This document shows positions 9,344 through 18,164 of a stretch of 64,000 bases of DNA, piece after piece. This DNA is from Clostridium disporicum (GTDB lineage: Bacteria; Bacillota; Clostridia; Clostridiales; Clostridiaceae): contig NZ_CYZX01000006.1 of assembly GCF_001405015.1 (NCBI RefSeq), positions 62,001 to 126,000 of the forward strand. Reading direction: 5' to 3'. A model generated the notes under the pieces. That model saw only the letters and a list, made by a program, of their open reading frames with translations. It did not search any database and was not told the origin of the DNA. The stretch's first letter is position 1. Every line of letters starts with the position of its first letter. Position numbers and translations under genes: made by a program.

Positions 9344-9634
9344 TTTAACTTCATAATCCATACATACTCTATTTGATACAACACTTCTTACAAAAGTAGC
9401 AACCTTAATATGTTCTTCGTGCTTTTGATATACATCAAGAGCTTCTAAATTTTCGAAGGTACTATCTAACATTAAAGATGCATTGCTTCCAGCGATAGGT
9501 TCAATGTTTACTTTTATTTCTACTATTCCAGGAATCTTTGAAATTAAAGCTTCTAATCCATTTTTAATTTTAAGTTTAGTTTCAAGATTATCATGTTCTT
9601 CTTTTAAATTCCATAAAATTATGTGCTTAATCAT
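9341..9634 (-). CDS. Dabb-family (stress-responsive alpha/beta barrel) protein
   Basis: The 97-residue protein has the Dabb pattern: an N-terminal MIKHIILWNLK strand, a helix (NGLEALISKIPGIVEIKVN) and a central HEEHIKVATFVRSVV. These small dimeric ferredoxin-fold proteins are stress-associated or bind small ligands; the substrate here is unknown. It appears monocistronic, with SD AAGGAGT upstream. The terminator at its 3' end is shared with fruA. Confidence 0.85.
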   Translation of the reverse strand: MIKHIILWNLKEEHDNLETKLKIKNGLEALISKIPGIVEIKVNIEPIAGSNASLMLDSTFENLEALDVYQKHEEHIKVATFVRSVVSNRVCMDYEVK

Positions 9635-9732
9635 AATAACAACTCCTTTATAAAACCAGATACCTTTATAATAACATAAAAGAAATAGTTAGAATATAAG
9701 TTATTAATTATTAATATGTTAAACTAGATATT

Positions 9733-10161
9733 TTAAAATCCCTCTTTTTCTCCTGTTACTGGCATGTTTGAATAATGGACATGAAATAATCTCCATTTAT
9801 TATCTTCCGTTTTGATATAAACTTGTGTTTCTCTACCTTTAGTTTCATGAGATTCTTTAGTGTTTTTAAATTGGGCAACAAAATGCCAATAAAATTCTGC
9901 TATAACAGTGTCTTTAAAAATTTGCATATTTACATCGAAAATATTAAGGTTTCTCTTAGAAAAATTATTCCTCATTGTTTTAATATAAAAATTTTCTTTT
10001 ATTTGTTCAAAACCATGTTCATGGCCTCTAGGATGAATAAAAGTAGATTCATCAGAATCCATCCATACCTTTGATGCTAAATTTAAGTCAGTTTCATCTA
10101 CAGATTTTGCATATTGTGAAATTTTGAATAGAATTTCTTTTTGTATTTCTTCTTTTCTCAT
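9733..10161 (-). CDS. NTF2-like / SnoaL-type small protein
   Basis: The 142-residue product fits the NTF2-like cone fold. An N-terminal helix (ILFKISQYAKSVDETDLNLASKVW) leads to a sheet with DESTFIHPRGHEHGF and a C-terminal ETQVYIKTEDNKWRLFHVHYSNMP. The family includes nuclear-transport-factor-like binding proteins and small isomerases, and no specific catalytic set is clear. It could supply ligand binding in the same stress/redox neighbourhood as the flavin protein upstream. Confidence 0.75.
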   Translation of the reverse strand: MRKEEIQKEILFKISQYAKSVDETDLNLASKVWMDSDESTFIHPRGHEHGFEQIKENFYIKTMRNNFSKRNLNIFDVNMQIFKDTVIAEFYWHFVAQFKNTKESHETKGRETQVYIKTEDNKWRLFHVHYSNMPVTGEKEGF

Positions 10162-10228
10162 TTTAATTCTCCTAGATATAATTTGTATACAATGTAGATA
10201 TCAATATCAACTTAATAATTGAGATATA

Positions 10229-10633
10229 TTAAAGCATATATGTTACAGGTGGATTTCCACTAAAATCTGCAATGGTTGCTTTGGCATCTTCAAGGTAGAA
10301 TGCTTCAAAGATTGGATTTTCAGCATTTTGATATAGAGACTTAACAAGTGGACTATGCTCTATTATAGATTTTTTTATATCTAAATCCTTAGTAAATTTA
10401 GCCTTACCACTTAATCTAATCCAAGCAAAATTTGGAGTAGATGTACATATTTCTACGTAAGGATTATTTTGAATTTGAGAATAAACGTCTTTTTCATTAT
10501 TTGTGCAGAAATATAATTTACCTTCTTTTTCAAGCATGAATTGGAATGGACGAACCTTAGGTCTGCCATCTAAACCTACTGTTGAAAAATATTGAACTGG
10601 ATTATCATTTAAAAATTTTATTACTTCATTCAT
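10229..10633 (-). CDS. pyridoxamine-5'-phosphate-oxidase-like flavin protein
   Basis: The 134-residue split-barrel protein begins VIKFLNDNPVQYFSTVGLDG, and GRPKVRPFQFM with YVEICTSTPNFAWIRLSGKA follow in typical order. Family members bind FMN or related cofactors; they often reduce small molecules and are not vitamin B6 enzymes despite the name. It is transcribed divergently from the HxlR regulator, whose operator region it shares, so control by that regulator is likely. Confidence 0.85.
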   Translation of the reverse strand: MNEVIKFLNDNPVQYFSTVGLDGRPKVRPFQFMLEKEGKLYFCTNNEKDVYSQIQNNPYVEICTSTPNFAWIRLSGKAKFTKDLDIKKSIIEHSPLVKSLYQNAENPIFEAFYLEDAKATIADFSGNPPVTYML

Positions 10634-10673
10634 TGTGAATGCCCCCTTATTTTTGATTTATTGAAAATTTTTT

Positions 10674-10752
10674 TTGACAAGATTATAATAGTTCTAATGA
10701 TATCAATTGTATAGTAAGCACTTTAAAGTGCTATAGTATCCTTTATGATACT
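10674..10752. promoter_or_regulatory. divergent promoter with two palindromes upstream of HxlR gene
   Basis: The interval holds a TTGACA hexamer at 10674-10679, a perfect 16-bp palindrome AGCACTTTAAAGTGCT at 10717-10732, and an inverted pair AGTATC (10735-10740) / GATACT (10747-10752). HxlR regulators bind such dyads next to their own gene. The palindromes are inferred operator candidates for both directions. Confidence 0.55.
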
Positions 10753-10776
10753 AATGTGAAAGGATGGGGTTTTAGC

Positions 10777-11103
10777 ATGAATAAAAATTTACCTCCATGT
10801 CCAGTTGAAGTAACTTTAAGCCTTATTGGTGACCGTTGGAAGGTATTAATAATTCGCGATTTATTAGAAGGAACTAAGAGATTTGGGGAATTAAAAAAGT
10901 CTCTTGGAACTATAACTCAAAAAGTTCTTACTTCAAATTTGAGAGCTATGGAAAACAGTGGACTACTTACGAGAAAGGTTTATGCTGAGGTTCCTCCAAG
11001 GGTAGAATATACTTTAACAGAAACAGGTTATAGCTTGAAGCCGATTCTAGACTCTATGGTAGAATGGGGAGAAAATTATAAGAAGATATGTGAAGGACAA
11101 TAG
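10777..11103 (+). CDS. HxlR-family winged-helix transcriptional regulator
   Basis: The 108-residue protein shows the HxlR pattern: an N-terminal cysteine in LPPCPVEVTLSLIGDRWKV, followed by LEGTKRFGELKKSLGTITQ and a wing ending in PPRVEYTLTETG. HxlR proteins sense aldehydes, disulfide stress or quinones, often through that cysteine. A GTG at 10756 is also in frame, but the ATG at 10777 sits correctly behind AAAGGATGGGG. Divergence from the split-barrel flavin protein suggests a redox-responsive pair. Confidence 0.9.
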   Translation: MNKNLPPCPVEVTLSLIGDRWKVLIIRDLLEGTKRFGELKKSLGTITQKVLTSNLRAMENSGLLTRKVYAEVPPRVEYTLTETGYSLKPILDSMVEWGENYKKICEGQ

Positions 11104-11160
11104 TAAAAATTAAAGCTATAGTTTCTGAAACATTTACGATAACACTTGTAGAAATTAAAA

Positions 11161-11187
11161 GAAGTTGTTTAGGCAACTTCTTTTTTT
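11161..11187 (+). terminator. terminator after HxlR gene
   Basis: GAAGTTG / CAACTTC with a 6-base loop is followed by seven or more T. Confidence 0.85.
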
Positions 11188-11247
11188 ATTTTTTAGTAGT
11201 TGTATTAATAAAAAGTATTTAAGAAATATATAAAGGAGGCTATATAG

Positions 11248-11284
11248 TAACATAAGTATTAGTAAGTGAATAAAATATAACATA
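11248..11284 (+). promoter_or_regulatory. conserved upstream block, copy 1 (cysteine-rich cassette)
   Basis: The block reads TAACATAAG, then TATTAGTAAGTGAATA, then AAATATAACATA. It recurs before the next two paralogues at 12018 and 12827 with very few changes, while the intervening intergenic DNA differs. It ends about 40 bases before the start codon and contains CATA-type hexamers like those used by the mother-cell sporulation sigma factors. No exact sigma-K or sigma-E match was obtained. Confidence 0.5.
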
Positions 11285-11322
11285 GGTGAAGTCTGAATTT
11301 AAACTAAGGAGGAAAAAGTGAT

Positions 11323-11865
11323 ATGCCTAATGATAAAAAAATAGAAACAGAAGTTGTATTATGTTAGGGTGAAGCTGAGATATTTAAAGAAGTTCTATTT
11401 AGCTTTTCTAGTCCTTATCCTTTTTATATAGAAGATGTTAATGTAAAGCTTCAAAATACTGATTTAACTATAGCTAAAGGAAAGTGCGACTCAGTGATAT
11501 TTAACGGAGATTTATTTATAAATGTAATTTTTAAAACTATTGAGGGGGGAGCATTGCCAGGTGATGGTACTGTAACTATTTTTGGATCAATGAGACATCA
11601 AACTCAGATAGTTCCAATAGGTGGATGTATTGATATTGATTGTGAAAATTTTAAAAAATGTGATAAAGATATCTATGCTAAATTAGTAGATGTATGTATA
11701 TTAGAAAATCATATTTTACAGAATCCTTCACTTACTCCTGCTGGAATCCCGGTTTATAGTGAGTTAAGAGAACAAGTATGTATTAAAATTAAAGCTAAAG
11801 TTGTAAGTGATGAAATAGTTAATATTAATTTAGATGTTAAAGAAGATAAATGCTGTGAATGTTAA
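11323..11865 (+). pseudogene. cysteine-rich DUF3794/SPOCS-like protein, copy 1, nonsense at codon 15
   Basis: From the ATG at 11323 (SD AAGGAGGAAAAA) the frame matches its two downstream paralogues over its whole 180-residue length, but codon 15 (11365-11367) is TAG where they have GAA or ACA. The remainder is well kept: DVNVKLQNTDL, VIFNGDLFINVIFKT, GGCIDIDC, a cluster of ten cysteines and the C-terminal EQVCIKIKAKVVSDEIVNI. This text resembles the SPOCS/DUF3794 module of spore-associated clostridial proteins. The single stop, in an otherwise uneroded gene with promoter and terminator, suggests recent inactivation, or suppression or sequencing error. Confidence 0.75.
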
Positions 11866-11921
11866 TATGAAATTAGGATTATGAGATATAAAATAATCCA
11901 TAAATAATATATTAAATCTGG

Positions 11922-11966
11922 CCATAGTAATGTGTTTGCTAATAAAAACTTTACTATGGTTTTTTA
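11922..11966 (+). terminator. terminator after cysteine-rich copy 1
   Basis: CCATAGTAA pairs with TTACTATGG around a 20-base loop and is followed by a T-rich tail. Confidence 0.8.
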
Positions 11967-12017
11967 TTATTAATTCATGAGAAATTAAAAAAATAATTAA
12001 AAAAGATAGAAATATTA

Positions 12018-12054
12018 ATAACATAATTGATAGTAAGTGAATAGAATATATCAT
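12018..12054 (+). promoter_or_regulatory. conserved upstream block, copy 2
   Basis: The sequence ATAACATAATTGATAGTAAG continues with TGAATAGAATATATCATA. It is aligned without gaps to the blocks at 11248 and 12827 and sits about 40 bases before the start codon of the second paralogue. Confidence 0.5.
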
Positions 12055-12093
12055 AAGTCAGATTTAATTATAAACAAAGGAGGAAAATTTGAT

Positions 12094-12651
12094 ATGACTA
12101 AAGAGAAAAGATTAGAAACAGAAGTTGTATTATGTGAAGGTAAGACTGATATATTTAAAGAGGTGCTATTTTCATTCGCAGATGCAGCAGCTACTGCTCT
12201 TCCATTTTTTATAGAAGATGTTAATGTAAAGCTTCAAAATGTTGTTCTAGATGTAGTTGATGGAAAATGTTGTGATGCAATAATATTTAGTGCAGAGTTA
12301 TTTGTAAATGTAATTTATAAGACCCGTGGAGATGTAGCTGCTGATGGTACAGTTACTGGAACTGTAAATCATAGAACTACAGTAGTTCCAATTTCAGGAT
12401 GCATTCCTGTAAACTGTGAAAAAATTAAGAAATGTGATAAAAATGTTAAAGCTAAATTAATAGATGTATGTATAGCAGAAAGTCATGTTCTAAGAAATAT
12501 TCTTGCAGGTGATGCTACATCTGCTTTCCCACGTTATAGAACTATAGCAGAACAAGTATGTATTAAAATTAAAGCAAAAGTTGTAACTGATGAAATAGTT
12601 ACTCTTAAATTTGAAGATGAAGATGATAAAGATAGAAAATGCAAATGGTAG
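12094..12651 (+). CDS. cysteine-rich DUF3794/SPOCS-like protein, copy 2
   Basis: The 185-residue protein begins MTKEKRLETEVVLCEGKTDI and has nine cysteines at the positions shared with its neighbours (LCEG, KCCD, SGCIPVNC, KKCDKN, DVCIAE, EQVCIK). The module pattern is a beta-rich SPOCS/DUF3794-like domain. Homologous domains occur in clostridial spore-surface or spore-morphogenesis proteins, so a disulfide-linked spore layer is a reasonable inference but not shown. A longer in-frame start at 12037 is rejected because the ATG at 12094 has SD AAGGAGGAAAA. The C-terminus is strongly acidic (EDEDDKDRK). The gene is monocistronic. Confidence 0.75.
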   Translation: MTKEKRLETEVVLCEGKTDIFKEVLFSFADAAATALPFFIEDVNVKLQNVVLDVVDGKCCDAIIFSAELFVNVIYKTRGDVAADGTVTGTVNHRTTVVPISGCIPVNCEKIKKCDKNVKAKLIDVCIAESHVLRNILAGDATSAFPRYRTIAEQVCIKIKAKVVTDEIVTLKFEDEDDKDRKCKW

Positions 12652-12729
12652 TAATTTAGATTATTAAAATTGTATTATTTTCAGTACGGTAAACTATAAT
12701 AATGAATAAAATTATGTTTTAAACTAAGA

Positions 12730-12772
12730 CGTAGTATTATATTTTTAAGCAAGTATAATACTATGTTTTTTT
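12730..12772 (+). terminator. terminator after cysteine-rich copy 2
   Basis: A 12-bp stem (CGTAGTATTATA with TATAATACTATG) has a 12-base loop and is followed by TTTTTTT. Confidence 0.85.
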
Positions 12773-12826
12773 ATTGTGAAATTAAATTGTATTTATAAAT
12801 ATAAAAAAATATTTTTTAAATATTAA

Positions 12827-12863
12827 TGACATAAGTGATAGGAAGTGAATAGAATATAGCATA
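12827..12863 (+). promoter_or_regulatory. conserved upstream block, copy 3
   Basis: The sequence TGACATAAGTGATAGGAAG continues with TGAATAGAATATAGCATA. It is the third copy of the block at 11248 and 12018. Its closing GCATAACTA resembles a sporulation-sigma -10 element, but no -35 at consensus spacing was found. Confidence 0.5.
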
Positions 12864-12902
12864 ACTAAACTTAAAAAGATGTACTAAGGAGGAAAAATTC
12901 TT

Positions 12903-13454
12903 ATGCCTAAGGAGAAGAAATTAGAAACAGAAGTTGTATTGTGTACAGGTAAGGCTGATATATTTAAAGAGGTAATATTAACTTTTCCAGGACCAACATT
13001 ACCATTTTTTGTAGAAGATGTAGATGTAAAGCTTCAAAATGTTGATTTACAAGTAGTTAATGAAAAATGTTGTAATTCAGTAATATTTAGTGGACAATTA
13101 TTTATAAATGTAATCTATAAGATAAGCTCAGGGTCAGCAACAGCAGGTACTGACGGTAGTTATACAGTAAGTGGCGCAGTAAATCATATTACTCAAGTAG
13201 TTCCAGTTTCAGGATGTATTCCAATAGATTGTGAATGCATTTCAAAATGTGATAAAAATATTAGAGCTAAGTTATTAGACGTATGTGTAATGGAAAATCA
13301 TAAGCTAGTAGGAATTAATCACCCTGAGATTCCTTTCCCAACTTATAGTAGATTAAGCGAACAAGTATGTATTAAAATTAAAGTTAAAGTTGTAACTGAT
13401 GAAATAATTACTATAAATCTTGAAGATGAAGACGATAAGAAATGTGAATGTTAG
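12903..13454 (+). CDS. cysteine-rich DUF3794/SPOCS-like protein, copy 3
   Basis: This 183-residue protein is the closest relative of copy 2, with eleven cysteines and the shared blocks FVEDVDVKLQNVDL, VIFSGQLFINVIYK, SGCIPIDCEC and EQVCIKIKVKVVTDE. The variable segment between the last beta strands (SGSATAGTDGSYTVSG) differs in length between copies, as expected of a surface loop. It has its own upstream block, SD (AAGGAGGAAAAA) and terminator. The likely role is structural, probably spore-associated, inferred from family resemblance and cysteine content. Confidence 0.75.
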   Translation: MPKEKKLETEVVLCTGKADIFKEVILTFPGPTLPFFVEDVDVKLQNVDLQVVNEKCCNSVIFSGQLFINVIYKISSGSATAGTDGSYTVSGAVNHITQVVPVSGCIPIDCECISKCDKNIRAKLLDVCVMENHKLVGINHPEIPFPTYSRLSEQVCIKIKVKVVTDEIITINLEDEDDKKCEC

Positions 13455-13490
13455 TTAGATAACTAATATAATAAAAAAGTAAGATATAAA

Positions 13491-13527
13491 AAAGGTATTG
13501 TGTTTTTTGAAGCACAATACTTTTTTT
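13491..13527 (+). terminator. terminator after cysteine-rich copy 3
   Basis: GTATTGTG / CACAATAC with a 10-base loop is preceded by A and followed by seven T. Confidence 0.85.
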
Positions 13528-13620
13528 ATTTGAATTCCGAGTATATTTAAATAAAATTATTTTTTCAATTATATAAAGCATAAAATTTGTAAAATAGATA
13601 GTTAATAACTAGAAAATAGT

Positions 13621-13650
13621 AACAATTAGTAGATATTTAGGCATACAATG
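13621..13650 (+). promoter_or_regulatory. sigma-K-like sporulation promoter
   Basis: AACA at 13621-13624, a 16-base spacer and GCATACAAT at 13641-13649 match the late mother-cell sigma-K pattern (AC, 16-17 bases, gCATAnnnT). The -10 also fits sigma-E (CATACAAT). It lies about 50 bases before the GTG start of the next gene. Confidence 0.6.
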
Positions 13651-13699
13651 TAGTAAATAATGTTTGAAAAACAATAAATATATAACAAGGAGAAAGATA

Positions 13700-14506
13700 G
13701 TGGGATCAGATAAAAATAGGATACAAGAATCTAAAGGTTACGGAAGAGAATGTGATGAAGAATACTATATGAAAGAGTGTTATCATCAAGACTATGATTG
13801 TAAATGTGATGATAAAGAATATGATAGAGACTGCTATGATTATGATAAGAAGTATGACCATAAGGAATATGATAAGAAGTGCGATGATCATGATTATGAC
13901 AAAAAGTGCGAACATGATTACGATGATAGAAAGTGTGAACACCATGACTATGATAAAAAGCATGATGTAAAAGTAATTCAAACAAAAGTAATAAAAGGAA
14001 CAGGTTGTAAGGACTTCTTTTTAGAAGCTGATTTTGATTTTCCACAAGGAACACCATTGTATTTAATTGAATCTATAGACACCTGGGTAGATGTATATGA
14101 TACTAAAGTAATTTGTGAAGATAAGGTTATATTTAATGCATGGGTATATAAAAATATTATTTATAAGGTTGTAAGCGGAAGTCCAGTACAAGATGATGGA
14201 GTAACTGTAACAGGAGGCGTAGATCATATTACTAAAGCCATTCCATTAGCAGGATGTATTAATATAGATACAAAAAAATGTGGAAAGCTTGATCCATGTA
14301 GAGATTTTGCGGAAGTAATAAAAGCTAAAGTTATAGGACATGTAGAAGATAAGCTAGAGAAAGTAGAAATTAAGCAAGGTAATGGTGAATCATTTAACCC
14401 ACCAGTATTTGTTTATGGAAGTCTTCATGAAAAAATGTGTGTAAGAATTGATTTAAAGGTTGTAAGATGGGAACACGTATCTGTTGAAATTGAAGATAAA
14501 TGTTAG
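13700..14506 (+). CDS. cysteine-rich SPOCS-like protein with D/Y/K/H/C repeat N-terminus
   Basis: The 268-residue product has two parts. About residues 10-93 are a low-complexity array of short units such as YDKKCDDHDYDKKCEHDYD, very rich in Asp, Tyr, Lys, His and Cys. The C-terminal 170 residues are a diverged copy of the neighbours' module (VIFNAWVYKNIIYKV, LAGCINID, LHEKMCVRIDLKVV). A TTG at 13664 is in frame, but the GTG at 13700 has SD AAGGAGAAAG. The repeat looks suited to metal binding or to disulfide and dityrosine cross-linking. With the sigma-K-like promoter, a spore outer-layer protein is the best inference. Histidine- and tyrosine-rich antisense frames here are by-products. Confidence 0.75.
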   Translation: MGSDKNRIQESKGYGRECDEEYYMKECYHQDYDCKCDDKEYDRDCYDYDKKYDHKEYDKKCDDHDYDKKCEHDYDDRKCEHHDYDKKHDVKVIQTKVIKGTGCKDFFLEADFDFPQGTPLYLIESIDTWVDVYDTKVICEDKVIFNAWVYKNIIYKVVSGSPVQDDGVTVTGGVDHITKAIPLAGCINIDTKKCGKLDPCRDFAEVIKAKVIGHVEDKLEKVEIKQGNGESFNPPVFVYGSLHEKMCVRIDLKVVRWEHVSVEIEDKC

Positions 14507-14517
14507 TACCATTTAAT

Positions 14518-14544
14518 AAGGGGGGAATTGATTATTCCCCCCTT
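14518..14544. terminator. bidirectional terminator between convergent spore-type genes
   Basis: A perfect 11-bp stem (AAGGGGGGAAT with ATTCCCCCCTT) has a 5-base loop. It is the most G/C-rich element nearby. Confidence 0.85.
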
Positions 14545-14547
14545 GAA

Positions 14548-15753
<1,206 letters not shown>

Positions 15754-15951
15754 TGGAAGGATTAGTATTAATACTAGTTTATGATTTTAAATGTTAAGAG
15801 TTACAATTTAGAAAATTTAATAGATATTATATAGATAGAGTACAACTTATTATTAAATAAAGTTTCTGTAGAAATTGTTAAATAAAAAAGCTTGTTTTAT
15901 ATAATACTAATGTTATACAAAAGACAAAATAGTATAACTGGAGGTTAAGTT

Positions 15952-17133
15952 ATGGAAGAGCGCATTAATAATCAAGAAGAGCATAACAATAAAAAGAAGA
16001 AGAGCATTGTACACTCCGAAGCATTTCCGGGAATTCTTTTAGTTATTGCAACGGTACTAGCTTTAATTTTAGCAAATACTCCATTAGATAAATATTATGA
16101 ATACATTTTAAAGGATATAGGATTTGGTGAGTTTAATCTTCATGTATTGATTAATGATTTTCTTATGGCGATATTCTTCTTAGTTGTAGGTTGCGAGATT
16201 AAGAGAGAGGCTGTATTTGGAAAGTTATCAAATATAAAAGCGGCATCTTTTCCTATTATTGCAGCTATAGGAGGAATGGTTGCACCGGCTATAATATTTA
16301 CTTTATTTAATTATAATAGTGGATTTGAAATTGGTGCAGGAATACCATTATCTACAGATATAGCTTTTGCTATAGGTATCTTTACAATTTTAAGTAAGAG
16401 GTTGAATCCATCATTAAAAGTATTTTTACTTACTTTAGCAGTTGTAGATGACCTGCTTTCTATAGTTATTATAGGTATATTTTACTCTTCAAAGTTTAAT
16501 ATAACAGCAATTATTGCAGCTATAGTTCTTATAGTAATATTATTTTTAATAAAGCCTTTAAATAAGAAAAATAGACTTTGGCCATATATGATAGTAGGTT
16601 TTTGTTTATGGCTAGCAACATACTTTAGTGGAATACATGCAACTATAGCAGGAGTTATCCTAGCTTTAAGCTTACCATTAACTAAAGATGGTAATAAATC
16701 AAATGATTTAAGTCTTAGAGTACAGCATGGACTTGAACCTTTAACAAATTACTTTATATTACCTTTATTTGCATTTGCTAATACAGGTGTAAATTTAAGC
16801 GGTTCAATAAACCTATTTAAGGAATATCCTCTTATGACAGGCATAGTTTTAGGATTAGTTATAGGAAAGCCTATTGGTATTATGACATTTACATATATAG
16901 CAAGTTTGTTTGGAATAACTAAAAAACCAAACAATGCTAGCTGGTTTGATGTATTTGCAGTCTCTGTTCTTGCAGGTATAGGATTTACAATGTCTATATT
17001 TGTGTCAGAGCTTGCTTTTAAAGGATCTTTAGAAGAGTTAAATGCATCAAAGGTATCTATTTTATCAGCATCTGTTATATCTATAATCTTTGCTTTTATA
17101 GTATCGCTTTTTAATAAGAAAAAGGTAAAATAG
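15952..17133 (+). CDS. nhaA: Na+/H+ antiporter NhaA
   Basis: The 393-residue protein has about 12 membrane segments and the NhaA signature text: STDIAFAIGIF and AVVDDLLSIVII (ion-binding aspartates), plus GIHATIAG and GIGFTMSIF. It exchanges cytoplasmic Na+ for external H+ and supports sodium and alkaline tolerance. The N-terminal tail is unusually charged (NNQEEHNNKKKKS). The SD GGAGG precedes the ATG at 15952. It is probably monocistronic or loosely joined to trxB, 90 bases downstream. Confidence 0.95.
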   Translation: MEERINNQEEHNNKKKKSIVHSEAFPGILLVIATVLALILANTPLDKYYEYILKDIGFGEFNLHVLINDFLMAIFFLVVGCEIKREAVFGKLSNIKAASFPIIAAIGGMVAPAIIFTLFNYNSGFEIGAGIPLSTDIAFAIGIFTILSKRLNPSLKVFLLTLAVVDDLLSIVIIGIFYSSKFNITAIIAAIVLIVILFLIKPLNKKNRLWPYMIVGFCLWLATYFSGIHATIAGVILALSLPLTKDGNKSNDLSLRVQHGLEPLTNYFILPLFAFANTGVNLSGSINLFKEYPLMTGIVLGLVIGKPIGIMTFTYIASLFGITKKPNNASWFDVFAVSVLAGIGFTMSIFVSELAFKGSLEELNASKVSILSASVISIIFAFIVSLFNKKKVK

Positions 17134-17222
17134 ACTATATTAAATAATAATTATTATTGATTAACTTATCAAATGAATATATAATGTATTTAAATAAGAT
17201 AGTTGAGAGGAGTTGGGGATAC

Positions 17223-18164
17223 TTGACTAAACCAATTAAGAAAAAAGATTTGATAATCATTGGTGGTGGACCCGCAGGATTAACAGCGGCTATTTATGCA
17301 GCAAGAGCTAATTTAGATATGCTGCTTTTAGAAGATAAAATCCTAGGAGGACAGGTGCGTAACAGCTATACTATAGAAAATTATCCAGGGTTTAAGAAGA
17401 TAAGTGGAGCTGAACTTGCAGATTTCATGCAAAGCCAAGCAGAAGAAGTAGGCGCTGTTATAGACGAGTTTGATGTAATTGAAAGAGTTGACTTTAGTGG
17501 AGAAGATAAAATAATTGAAACTGGAGATTATATTTATCATGCTGATGCAGTAATTATAGCTACAGGAGCAAATCCAAAGAAGCTACCTATTCCTAATGAG
17601 AAAAAATTTGAAGGCAAAGGCGTGCATTATTGTGCTGTATGTGATGGCGCAATGTATAAGGATAAAGTTGTAGCTGTAGTTGGTGGAGGAAATGCTGCTT
17701 TAGAAGAGGCAACATTCTTAAGCAGATTCGCTGAAAAAGTATATATTATAAGAAGATACGATTACTTTAAAGGTGAAAAAGCTACTCTTGATGATGTTAT
17801 GAACAATCCTAAGATAGAAGTATTATTTAATGAAGACTTAGTTAATGTAGAAGGTAGCAATTTTGTTGAAAAAGCTATAATAAGAAATACTAAGGATAAT
17901 ACAGAAAGAGAAATAGCGATTGAGGCTGTATTTGGATATATAGGAACTGAACCTAAGACAGATTTAGTTAGAGATTTTATTAAGATGACTAGAACTGGAT
18001 ATATTGTTACAGATGAAAGTATGATGACTAATATCAAAGGTGTATTTGCTGCAGGAGATGTAAGAGAAAAAGAATTCAGACAAATAACTACTGCAGTAGC
18101 TGATGGAACAATAGCTGCATTAGCGGCAGAAAAGTATATAGTAGATAAGAGGAGAGAAAAATAA
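17223..18164 (+). CDS. trxB: thioredoxin-reductase-type flavoprotein
   Basis: About 313 residues show FAD-binding IIGGGPAGLTAAIYAAR, the redox disulfide CAVC (Cys137/Cys140), NADPH-binding VVGGGNAALEEA and the C-terminal GVFAAGDVRE. It reduces a small dithiol partner using NAD(P)H. The frame extends to 17157, but the TTG at 17223 behind GAGAGGAG gives the family-typical N-terminus; an ATG at 17184 is possible. The stop overlaps the start of a glutaredoxin-like gene. Such a pair resembles the C. pasteurianum Cp34/Cp9 disulfide-reductase system, so the partner here may be that glutaredoxin and not thioredoxin. Confidence 0.9.
   Translation: MTKPIKKKDLIIIGGGPAGLTAAIYAARANLDMLLLEDKILGGQVRNSYTIENYPGFKKISGAELADFMQSQAEEVGAVIDEFDVIERVDFSGEDKIIETGDYIYHADAVIIATGANPKKLPIPNEKKFEGKGVHYCAVCDGAMYKDKVVAVVGGGNAALEEATFLSRFAEKVYIIRRYDYFKGEKATLDDVMNNPKIEVLFNEDLVNVEGSNFVEKAIIRNTKDNTEREIAIEAVFGYIGTEPKTDLVRDFIKMTRTGYIVTDESMMTNIKGVFAAGDVREKEFRQITTAVADGTIAALAAEKYIVDKRREK

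Noticed and set aside
11232..11240. Perfect SD (AAAGGAGG) without a gene
   Set aside because: No start codon follows at useful distance; it precedes the conserved upstream block and is probably chance or a duplication relic.
12037..12093. Upstream extension of cysteine-rich copy 2
   Set aside because: The added residues overlap the conserved upstream block, and the SD points to the ATG at 12094.
13706..14057. His/Tyr-rich and hydrophobic antisense frames over the repeat protein
   Set aside because: They mirror the repetitive Asp/Tyr/Lys codons of the real gene and lack translation signals.
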